A stretch of 64,000 nucleotides of DNA from Rhodococcoides corynebacterioides NBRC 14404 (GTDB lineage Bacteria > Actinomycetota > Actinomycetes > Mycobacteriales > Mycobacteriaceae): contig NZ_BCWV01000003.1 of NCBI RefSeq assembly GCF_001894765.1, positions 248,001-312,000 of the forward strand, in the 5' to 3' direction. Position 1 is the first letter of the stretch, and every line of letters begins with the position of its first letter. Shown here piece after piece: positions 12,501 to 24,500 of the stretch. The position numbers were made by a program, and so were the translations under genes. The notes beneath the pieces were generated by a model. The model was given only the letters and a program-made list of their open reading frames with translations. It had not been told where the DNA came from and did not search any database.

Positions 12501-15500
12501 CAGTCCGGTCGGGTCGACCGTCATCAGCGCCGTCGGGGTCATGACCACGTTGGTCACCGACTCCCGCGCGATCAGGGCCGCCAGCTCGTCGCCGCCGAAG
12601 ACGTCGTTCGGGGCCACCACGAGCGTCGCGCCGGCCGTGAAACAGGCGAGCAACTCACCGACGGAGGTGTCGAAGCTCGGCGACGCCACGTGCAGGAACC
12701 GCGAGTCCGTCGAGACGTCGTAGTGCTCTCGGACGTCGGTCGCGAGGTTGGCCAGACCGCCGTGCGTGACGACGACGCCCTTCGGCTTGCCCGTCGACCC
12801 GGACGTGTAGATCAGGTAGGCCGGATGCTCGTGCCGCAGTACGGCCGTGCGGTCGGTGTCCGTGACGGGGGCCGTGTTCGCTCCCGTGGCGCCGTCCCCG
12901 ATTGCCGTGAGCGCGGCGGTGAGGTCCACCGTCGCGACGTCGGACGGAACCACCCCGGCGTGCTCGGGCGTGGTGAGGGCGAGCACCGCGCCCGAATCGC
13001 GCAGCATCTCCTCGATGCGCTCGGCGGGGTACTCGGGGTTCACCGGCAGATAGGCAGCGCCGGTCTTGGCCACCGCCCAGATGCCCAGGATGGACTCCAG
13101 CGAGCGGGTCGCGACCAGCGCGACGAACGTCTCCGGCCCGACACCGGACTCGATCAGCCTGCGCGCCAACACGGTCGACGTGTCGTCGAGTTCGCGGTAG
13201 GTCAGCGTCGTCCCGCGGAAGGTCACCGCGTCCGCCGACGGATCGATCGCGGCGCCGGCGGTCAACAGCTCCGCCAGCGTGCGAGTGGGCACACCCTCCG
13301 CGCCGCGCACCGGCGCCAGGGTGCGGCGCTCGTCGGCATCGAGGATCTCGATGTCGCCCACCACCGCAGTGGGATCGGCCGTCACCGTCGTGAGGATCCG
13401 CCGGAACCGGTCGGCGAACGAGGCCACCGTGCGCTCGTCGAACAGGTCGGTGGCGTAGTCGAACGACGCCTCGAGACCGGCGGGGCGACCGTCGGCGTCG
13501 ACGTTCTCCCCGAGGGAGAGCTGCAGATCGAACTTGGCCGCCTCGAGCGACGTCTCGATCGGCGCGATGCCCAGGCCGGGCAGCGCGAAGTCGGGACGCT
13601 CGGTGTTGTTGAACGCCAGCGCCACCTGGAACAGCGGCTGGTGCGCGGTCGACCGCGGCACCTTCAGCACCTCGACCAGCCGCTCGAACGGGATGTCCGC
13701 GTTGCCGAAGGCCGACAGATCCGTCTCGCGCACCTGCGCCAGCAGATCGACGAATCGGATGTCCGCGTCGACGTGCGCCCGCAGCACCAGGGTGTTGACG
13801 AACATGCCCACGAGCGGGTCGAGCTCCGCGTCGCCGCGACCGGCGACCGGCGTGCCGACGGCGACGTCGTCGCTGCCGGAGAGGCGTTCGAGCAGCACGG
13901 ACAGGGCCGCGTGGACCACCATGAACAGCGAGACGTCGTGTGCGCGAGCGATGTCCGCCAACGCCGCGTGCGTGTCGGCGTCGACGGTGAACCCGTGCGT
14001 GGCTCCGCGCAACGACTGCACCGCCGGCCGCGGGCGGTCCGTGGGCAGGTCGATCGCCTCGGGCAGGCCGTCGAGCGCGCGGCGCCAGTGGTCGATCTGC
14101 TGCGCCGCCACCGAGGCCGGATCGGACTCGTCACCGAGAACCCGGCGCTGCCAGATCGCGAAGTCCGCGTACTGCACGGCCAGCGGGGTCCACTGCGGCG
14201 CCTGCCCCTCGACGCGAGCGAGGTAGGCGGTGAAGACGTCCGTGAACAGCGGCGTCATCGACGCACCGTCCGCGCTGATGTGGTGCGCGACGAGCATGAG
14301 GACGTGCTCGCCGTTCTCGCCGTTCTCGCCGTTCTCGCTGTCCCGGTTGCTGTCCCCGTTGCCCGCCAGGGCGAAGAGCGCGACCCGCAGCGGCACCGAC
14401 TCGGTGACGTCGAATCCGGTGAGCGCCATCTCCCGCATGCGAGCGATCAAGGCGCTCTCGTCGGCCACCGTCTCCACTGCGAGCTCGGGAGCGACCTCGT
14501 CGGTCGGGCGGATCACCTGGTGGGGCCCGTCACCGGCATCGGGGAACACGGTGCGCAACGACTCGTGTCGGTCGAGCACGTCGCGCAGCGCCGCCCGCAT
14601 GGCGGCGACGTCGAGCGCTCCGGTCACGCGCACGGCGAGCGGGAGGTTGTACGCGGGCGACTCGGGGTCGAAGCGGTTGATGAACCACATCCTCTGCTGC
14701 GCGAGCGACAGCGGGATCGTCTCCCCGCGGTCCTGCGGTTCGAGGACCGGGCGGGCGCCGGTGTGGTCGCGGCCGCCGATCAACTCGGCCACCTCGGCCA
14801 CGGTCGGGTGATCGAAGACCTCCCGCACGGTCAGCGCGACGCCGAGGGACGCCGACACGCGCGCCGCGACGCGGGTGGCGCCGAGCGAGGTGCCGCCGAT
14901 CTCGAAGAACGAGTCCAGCGCGCCGACGCGCTCGGCTCCGGTCACCTCGGCGAAGACCGTGGCGACCGCGCGCTCGGTCTCGGTACGCGGCTCGACGTAC
15001 TCGGCCGTCGACACGCCGAACTCCGGCTGCGGCAGGGCCCGACGGTCGAGCTTGCCGTTGGCGGTCACCGGCAGGGCGTCCAGGAGCAGGACGACGTCCG
15101 GAACCATGTACTCGGGCAACCGGTCCGCGAGTGCGGCCGTCAATTCGGCGGGGTCGAGCGCCGCGCCCGCAGCGGGCACGACGTACGCGACCAGGTGCTG
15201 ATCGCCCGCGGCGTCGATCACCAGCGCGACCGACTCGGACACCCCGTCCAGATCGGTCAGCGCGGTCTCGATCTCGGGCAGCTCGATGCGCAGACCGCGC
15301 AGCTTCACCTGGAAGTCGGTGCGCCCGAGGTAGTCCAGTTCCCCGTCGGGGCGGCGACGGACGAGGTCGCCGGTGCGGTACATCCGCGCGCCGGCGTCCT
15401 GCGGGTCGGCGACGAAGCGGTCGGCGGTCAGGTCGGGGCGTCCGACGTAGCACCGCGCCAGCTGGACACCGGTCAGGTACAGCTCACCGGCGACGTTCGG

Positions 15501-18500
15501 CGGAACGGGCCGCAGCCGCTGATCCAGCACGCGCACATCGGTGTTCGCCACGGGTCGACCGATGGGCACGCTGTCCACGTCGGTCGGGACGTACCGGTGG
15601 TACGTGACGTCGACGGCGGCCTCGGTGGGGCCGTACAGATTGTGCAGCCCCGCGTCGGTCAGTCCGGCGAGCCGGGCCGCGGTGGCGGGCGGGAGCGCCT
15701 CGCCGCTGGCGAAGACCAGGCGGAGGGTCCGCAGGGACTCCGGGTCGGCGGCGGCGACGAACACCGACAGCATCGACGGCACGAAGTGCAGGGTGGTCAC
15801 GCCCTCCGCGGCGATCAGCCGCGTGAGGTACGCCGGATCGCGGTGACCGCCCGGCTCGGCGACCACCAGGCGGGCACCGATCTGCAGGGCCCAGAAGAAC
15901 TCCCACACCGACACGTCGAACGTGGCGGGGGTCTTCTGCAGCACCACGTCCGACTCGCTGAGCCGGTACTCGTCCTGCATCCACACGAGGCGGTTGACGA
16001 TCGAGCGGTGCGACACCGCGACACCCTTGGGGCGACCGGTGGAGCCGGAGGTGTAGATGACGTAGGCGGTGTGGTCCGGTCGCAGCGGTGCGCGACGGTC
16101 GGCGTCGGTGAGCGGGGCGGTGTCGCGGGCCGAGACGTCGAGCGTGGTGAGGTCCAGCAGCGGGACGTCCGAGACCTCGTCGGGCAGCGAGAATCCGCTG
16201 CCGGCGGTGGTCAGTACCAGCGCCGGACGGGCACTGCCCACGACGTAGGCGATGCGGTCCGCCGGGTGCTCGAGGTCGAGCGGCACGTAGGCACCGCCCG
16301 CGGCGACCACCGCGTACATGCCGACGAGCAACTCGACGGAGCGCGGGAGGGCCAGCGCCACATGGACGTCCGGCCCGACGCCGCGGCCGACGAGCTCGCG
16401 GGCGAGGGCGAACACCCGCGCGCCGAACTCGGCGTAGGACAGAGTCGTCCCCTCGACCGTCAGCGCGGGCGCGTCGGGCGACGTGGTGAGCCGGTCGACG
16501 AACATCGAGGCGAGGGTGGCGTCGGAGGCCGCCCCCTCACCGGCGGCCGAGGACTCCGCGATCGCCGACGCCAGCATGGTCGAGAAGCGGTCGGCGAAGC
16601 CCTCCGCCGCCGCCCCGTCGAGGATTCCGGGCAGCAGGGTCGACAGCGCGACGGTCACCGCCGCCTCCGGACCCACGCCGACAGCGGCGAGGGTCACGGC
16701 CAGTTCGGCCGACTTCTGCTGCAGCGCACCGTAGGTGACGTCGGACCCGTTGTGCGAGATCGCGACGCCGTCGGGGTTGACCCGCGCGGCCCGCTCCAGC
16801 AGCTCCGCGAGCGAGAGCCCCTCCAGCTCGGCCAGGGCCGACCCCAGCGCCGGAGCGGCCGGCGCCGCGACCGCCACCGTGCCGCGCTCGGCGTCGGTGA
16901 GGATGTCGATGTCGCCGACGACCACGCGACGGTCGGCAATGACGGCGCGCAGGACCGCCAGGAACCGCTCCGCGAACGTCTCGATCGAGTCGTGGTCGAG
17001 GATGTCGGTGGCGTAGGTGAAGTGGGCGGTGATGCCGGCGGGAGCGCCGTCGTCGCCGAACTCCTCGTGCAGCGCCAGGCCCAGGTCGTACTTCGCGTCG
17101 CGCAGACCGCCGTCGACCGCCTGCACCGTCAGCGCGGGCAGTTCGACCGACGGGTACTCGACGTTCTGGAACGTCAGCAGCACCTGCACCAACGGCGAGA
17201 AGGACTTCGACCGTGTCGGCGCGAGCAGCTCCACCACCCGCTCGAACGGCAGGTCCGCGTGCGAGAACGCCCCGAGATCGGTCTCCTTGGTCGCGGCGAG
17301 CACGCGCTCGAACTCCGCGTCGGAATCCACCCGGGTCCGCAGCGCGAGCGTGTTGACGAACATGCCGACGAGTCCGTCGAGCGCTTCCTCGCCGCGTCCG
17401 GCGGTGGGCGTCGCCACGGCGACGTCGTCGGTCCCGGACAGCCGGGACAGCAGCACGGCGAAGGCCGCGTGCATCACCATGAACAGCGTCGTGTCGGTCT
17501 CGCGCGCGAGATCGGTGAGCGCGGACTGGATCTCGGCGGGAATCGTCGTCTCGACGGCGCCGCCCTCGATGGACCGCACCGACGGGCGCGGCCGGTCGAG
17601 CGGGAACTCCAGCAGGTCCGGCAGACCCGCCAGGTTCTCGCGCCAGTAGCGCGCCTGATCGGCGGCGGGGGACTCGGGGTCCTCCTCGACACCGAGGACC
17701 GCGCGCTGCCACAGCGCGAAGTCGGCGTACTGCACGGGCAACGGCGACCAGTCCGGCTCGGCGCCCGACACCCGAGCGGCGTACGCGCGCACCAGATCCG
17801 CAGCGAGCGGGGCCATCGACGACCCGTCCGCGCTGATGTGATGGACGACCAGCAGGAGCACGTGCTCGGCCGCGTCCCCGATCCGGAACAGGTGCACCCG
17901 CACCGGCGGTGCGGCCGTCACGTCGAACCCGGCGCTCGCCGCGGCGACGATGCGCCCGTGCAGATCCTGGTCGTCCGAGACGATCTCGGCGTCGAGGTCG
18001 ACGTGTGCCGCCACCTCGTCGACGTCGAGCACCACCTGCGACGGGCCGTCCACCGAGTCGGGGAAGCGCGTCCGCAGGGACTCGTGGCGGGCCAGCACGT
18101 CGGTCAGCGCCGCGCGCAACGCGTCGACGTCGAGGTCGCCGGTGAGGCGCAGGCCGAGCGGGATGTTGTAGACCGCGGACTCGGGGTCGAGCCGGTTGAC
18201 GAACCACATGCGCTGCTGCGCCAGCGAGAGCGGCACGCGATCCGGCCGCGGCCGGGCCACGAGCGGCGGTCGCCCACCGCTGCCGGCCGCGTCGCCGAGT
18301 CGGCGGGCCAGCCCGGCGACGGTGGGATTCTCGAAGATCTCGCGCACACCCAGTCGGGCCCCGACGGCGGAGTTGAGGCGCGCGATCACGCGCGTCGCCC
18401 CCAGGGAGTTGCCGCCGATCTCGAAGAAGGAGTCGTCGGCCCCGACGTGATCCACGCCGAGGATCTCGGCGAAGACCTCCGCGACGGTGTGCTCGATCGC

Positions 18501-21500
18501 GGTGGCGGGCAGACGCCCCTCCGCCGCGTGCTCGAAGTACTCCGGCTCGGGCAGCGCGCGGGTGTCGAGCTTGCCCACCGGCGTCAGCGGCACCTCGTCG
18601 ATCACCATGATCGACGACGGGACCATGTACGACGTCAGGAAGGACGCGGCGTGCGCGGCGAGGCCGTGCGGATCGGGCGTCGCGCCGGGTGCGGCGGTGA
18701 CGTACGCGACCAGCACGGTGTCACCCGACGGCGCGGTGCGCCCGACGGTGACGGCGAACGCCACGTCGTCGTGCGCGGTGAGGACGGCGTCGATCTCACC
18801 GAGTTCGATGCGGAAACCGCGCACCTTGACCTGGGTGTCCGAGCGGCCGACGTAGGCGGCCTGCAGTCCCTCCGGACCCTGGACCCACCGCACCACGTCG
18901 CCGGTGCGGTACATCCGCGAGCCGGTCGACGACGACGGGTCGGCGACGTAGCGCGACGCCGTGAGACCGCGTCGGGCGTGGTAGCCGCGGGTCACGCCGG
19001 GGCCGATCAGGTAGAGCTCACCTGCGACACCGACCGGGACGGGTCGCAGTCGCTGGTCGAGCACGAGCGCCGAGACGCCGTCGATGGTGCGCCCGATGAC
19101 GACGGGCCGATCGGGGGTCAGCGCGGCGGTGTTGGCGATGACCGTGGTCTCGGTGGGGCCGTAGCCGTTGACGAGGTGTCGACCGGGCGCCCAGGTGGCC
19201 ACGACGTCGCGCGAGACGGCCTCGCCGCCGGCGATCACCCACTGGAACTCGTCCAGACCCGTCGGGTCGAGGGACGACAGGACGGTCGGGGTGAGGAACG
19301 AGTGCGTCACCCGGTGCCGGATCAGGAACTCCCGCAGCTCTTCTCCGCCGTAGACGTCCGACGGCGCGATCGCCATCGTCGCGCCCGCGCCGAGCATGAG
19401 CAGCAGCTCCAGGATCGAGGCGTCGAAGCTCGGCGACGCGAAGTGCAGCACGCGCGAGGCCGACGTGACCTCGAAGCGCTCGCGCTGGAACACCGCGAGG
19501 TTCGCCAGACCGGTGTGGGTCACCACGACGCCCTTGGGCAGACCGGTGGTGCCGGAGGTGTAGATGACGTACGCGGCCGCGTCCATGCGGACGGGTCCGA
19601 GTCGGTCGGCGTCGGTCAGCGGGGCGGTCGACGCGGCGACGACGTCGGCCGGATCGTCCTGTCCCCCGGTCGAACCCGTGCCGAGCACCACCCAGTCGAC
19701 GCCGTCGACGGTCGGCAGATCGGCCAGACGATCCGCGGTCGTCAGACCGAGGTGGGATTCGGAATCGGTGAGCATGTGCTCGATGCGGTCCGCGGGGTGG
19801 TTCGGGTCGACGGGCACGAACGCGCCGCCGGCACGGGTCACCGCCCACTCGGCCAGCAGGGACTCGTAGGACCGCCGGATGGCCACGGCCACCCGCACCT
19901 CCGGCCCGACGCCGCGCGCGATCAGAGCGCGGGCGAGGCGGCTCGAGCGTGCGTCGAGCTCGGCGTAGGTGACCTCCTGCACGACGCCGTCGGCGGTCGA
20001 CGTCACCACGGCGACCCCGTCGGGATTGCGCCGGACGGCCTCGTCCATCAGGTCGACCAGGGTGGTGGTCGCCACGGCCGGATCCGCGGCGGCGGGCGCG
20101 CGGAACGGGTACAGCTCCGCGGTCTCCGCGGGGTCGAGGATCTCCAGATCACCGATCGCCGTGGCGGTCTCGGCGGTCCCGGTCCCGGTCCCGGCCGTGT
20201 CGGCGGTCACGAAGCCGCGGAGCACGGCGAGCAGACGACGCTGCATCGAGGCGACGGTGTCGGCGTCGAGAATGTCGGTGGCGTACCCGAGGTAGCCGCC
20301 GATGCCGGCCGGGGCGCCGGACTCGTCGATCCGCTCGGAGAACTCGAACGCCAGGTCGAACTTGGCGAACTCGACGTCGACCGCGCCCGGGGTCACCGAC
20401 AGACCGGGCAGCTCGATGGTCGGCTGCGCGTCCGAGTGGTAGGACACGATGGTCTGGAACAGCGGCGAGTGCGCGGTGGTGCGCGACGGCTGCAGCGCCT
20501 CGACCAACGACTCGAACGGAATCTCGCTGTGCGCGAAGGCCGCCAGATCGGCGTCGCGCACCGCCGCGAGAACCTCCGCCACGGTCATGTCCTGCTCGAC
20601 CGGGGTTCGTAGGGCGAGCGTGTTGACGAACATGCCCACGATGGACTCGAGGGCCGGCTCACCGCGGCCGGCCACCGGGGTGCCGACGACGATGTCGTCT
20701 CCCCCGCCGAGACGGGACAACAGCACCGCGACGGCGGCGTGCATCACCATGAACCGGGAGACGCCGTGGCGGCGCGCCAGACGGGCGAGCTCCGCGTGCA
20801 GATCGGGCTCGATCTCCCAGTGCAGCGCGGCGCCGACGCCGGTGCGGGTGGTCGTCCGCGGGCGATCGAGGGGCAGCTCGCCCACCTCGGGAATGCCCGC
20901 GAGCGCCGTGGTCCAGTAGTCGGTCTGCTTCGCCCACAACGAGTCCGGATCGTCCGGAGACCCGAGCAGTTCACGCTGCCACGTCGCGTAGTCGACGTAG
21001 GCGATCTCGAGCGGGGTCGCGTAGTGGTCCCGGCCCTCACGACGCGCGGTGTAGAACTCCACCAGATCTGTCACCAGCGGCAGCAACGAGGCGCCGTCGG
21101 AGGCGATGTGGTGCGCGACGAACACCAGCAGGTGCTCGGTCGGCGACGTGCGGACGATGCGGGCTCGAACCGGGATCTCGGTGGTGACGTCGAAGGGCTG
21201 CGACGCGAACGCGGTCACCGCGGCCTGTGCGTCGGCCCCGTCCGTATCGACCGCATCGACCGCATCGACCGCATCGACCGCGACCACATCCACGTCGAGG
21301 TGGACCTCGTCCATCGGCAGAATGCGCTGCACCGGACCGTGTCCGGTGTCCGGGAAGACCGTGCGCAGCGCTTCCTGACGCGTCACCACGTCGCGCAGGG
21401 CTCCCCGCAGCGCCTCGGTGTCCAACTCACCGGTCAGGCCGAGCGTGAGCGGAATGTTGTAGCCGACCGACTCCGGATCGAACCGGTTGATGATCCACAT

Positions 21501-24500
21501 CCGCTGCTGCGCGAGCGAGAGCGGCAGCGGCGCGGGATCGCCGTCGGCGGTGGTGCGCGGCACCGGCACCAGCGGCGGGCGGGGCGCCGCACCGCGGGAC
21601 GCCTCGGCGGCGGACGCGAGGGTGCGCACCGTCGGGGACTCGAAGATGTCCGGCATCGTGACGGCCACGCCCAGTGCCGAATTGAGGCGCGCGACCACGC
21701 GGGTCGCCACCAACGAGTCGCCGCCGAGCTCGAAGAACGAGTCGGTCGCGCTCACCCGCGGGAGGTGCAGCACCTCGGCGAACACACCGGCCACGATCTC
21801 CTCGGTGGGAGTCTGCGGCGCGACGTACTCTCCGGAGCCGGTGTCGCCGATGCTCACCGTCGGCAGCGCCTTGCGGTCCAGCTTGCCGCTGGCGTTCAGC
21901 GGCAGCGCGTCGAGTACCGCGGCCGCGACCGGAACCATGTAGTCCGGCAACGACGACCGCACCGAGCCGAGCACCTCGGCCGGGTCCACCTCGGCGCCGG
22001 CCGCGGGCACCAGGTGCGCGACCAGTCGGTCCACCGGGCCGCCGTCGGGAGTCGCCTCCGACTGGACGACGACGACGGCCTGAGCGACGTCGTCGCGGGC
22101 CGTGAGCGCCGCCTCGATCTCGCCGAGTTCGACGCGCAGACCGCGGATCTTGACCTGGAAGTCCGAGCGGCCCACGAAGAGCACGTCCCCGTTCGGCTGC
22201 ACCCGCACGAGGTCACCCGTGCGGTAGAGCCGGGTGCCGTCCGCTCCGGCGACGAAGCGGGTGGACGTCTGCCCCCGCAGCCCGCCGTACCCGCGACCGA
22301 CCGCGATGCCGCCGATGTAGAGCTCGCCGACGACCCCACGGGGCACCCGACGCAGTCGGGTGTCGAGCACCCGGTACTCCACGCCGTCGATCGGCGCGCC
22401 GATGGGCACCCGCGAGGCGTCGAGGGGCTCGCCCGTGGTGGACATGACGAAGGCCGAGGTGACGTCGGACGCCTCGGTGGGTCCGTACGAGTTGATCAGC
22501 CGCACATCGGTGTTCATCAGCGTGCGGTAGACCGCCGGACGGATGGGCTCGCCGCCGAGCACGACGGCGCCGAGTCGGGTCAGCGTCGCGTCGGTGTCGG
22601 AGTCGACGAGGGCCTCGAACGCACTGGGCGCCAGGTTGATCGCGTCGATGCGCTCCCCCGCGGCGTCGGCCGCGGCCATGGCGCCGAGGATCACCGCGGG
22701 GTCGAATCCCTCGTCCACCAGATGCACGACGCCACCGCTGGTCAGCGGTCCCCACACGTTCTTCTGCGTCAGGTCGAAGCGCGGTGAGGAGACCACCAGC
22801 GTCGTCGATCCCTCACCGAGACCGAGGAATTCGCGGTACCAGGCGTAGGTGTTGACGACGCCGGCCATCGGCACCAGCGTCGGCTTCGGGCGGCCGGTGG
22901 ACCCGGACGTCGTGATGACGTAGGCCAGCGCGGCGTCCGCGCCCGGCGTGGTCCACGGGTCCGGCAGCGGGCTCGCGTCCCCGTCCTGCTCGGCCGTGGC
23001 CACGTCGATCACCGGCAGGTCGAGGTCGGTCGCGAACGACGACCCGGCTGCTCCGCCCTCGGTCACGATCGCCACGGCGTTCACGTCGGCGAGAACCGAC
23101 GCGGTGCGGTCCGCGGGCGCGGCGGGATCGACGGGCAGATACGCGGCGCCGGCCTTCCAGCAGGCGAGCATCGCGGTCACCCACGAGATCGAGCGCGGCA
23201 GCACCAGTGCCACCACGGTGTCGAGCCCGGCACCGGAGTCGCGGAGGATTCGAGCGAGGCGCGTCGCACGGCGATCGAGTTCGGCGCGGGACACGGTGAC
23301 CTCGCCGTGGCGCAGGGCAGGCGCGGCCCCGTCGGCCTCGACCGACCGCGCCCAGAGCGTGAGCAGCGTGTCCGCGTCGCGCGCTGCGGTCGGCTCGGCG
23401 GTCTCGGGGGTCACGGCCGGGGCGGGGGCCGTGGCCTCGACCGTCTCGGGAATCTCGATGTCGCCCACCAGTGCGTGCGCGTCGGCGACCACCTGATCGA
23501 GCACCCGACCGAAGGCGTCCGTGCCGTCGGCGTTCGGCGGCGCCGCCATCAGCGTGGGCAGCAGGCCGGTGAGCACCACGGACGCGATCGCATCGGGGCC
23601 CATGCCTCGCGCGGACATCGGGCCGGACAGCATCTGCAGCCGCTCGTGGAACTGCGCGTACGTCACGTCCATACCGTCGAACGACGCCGCGATCCCCGAC
23701 GGGTCGACCTCGGCGGCCGCTGCGAGGAGCGCGGGGAGATCGCGCACCGTCATCCGGCGAGGGGGCAGAGCAGACGGCACAGAGGGCCTTTCGGGCTGGT
23801 CGAGAACGCCGTCGTGCGCGGACCCGTCGAGGTCGATGTCCCCCGCCACCGACGTCGGGTCCGCGGCGACCGCGGTGAGCACGTGCAGGAACCACGACAC
23901 GAACGTCTCGATCGTCGCGCGATCGAACAGGTCCGTGGCGTAGGTGAAGCGGCCGTCCAACCGGGTGCGGCCGTCGTCGGTCGCCGTGGGCTCCAGCGCG
24001 ACGAGCAGGTCGAACTTGGCGCCGTCGGCGAGCTCGGTCAGCACCGACACCGTGAGGTCGGGCAACTCGAACTGCACCGGCGCGTTGTTCTGGAAGGAGA
24101 GCATGGTCTGGAAGAGCGGCGTGAACGCGGTCGACCGCGGCACGTTCAGCTCCCGGACCAGCGTCTCGAACGGGATGTCCGCGTGCGCGAACGCGTCGAG
24201 GTCGGCATCGCGCGTGCGCCGCAGCAACTCGGCGAACGTGGCCGAGGGATCGACGGCCGAGCGCAGCACGACCGTGTTGACGAACATGCCGACGAGGTCC
24301 TCCGCCGGTCCGGCGGTTCGGCCGGCGACGGGCGTGCCCACGGTGATGTCCTCGCTCCCGGTCGCGCGGGCGAGCAGCACCGCGAGGGCGGTGTGGACCG
24401 CCATGAAGAGCGAGCCCTGCGCGTCCTTCGCGGCGCCGTCGAGCGCCTCGACGACGTCGGCCGGGATCGAGACGGGCACGAAATCGCCGTTCGTGGTCCG

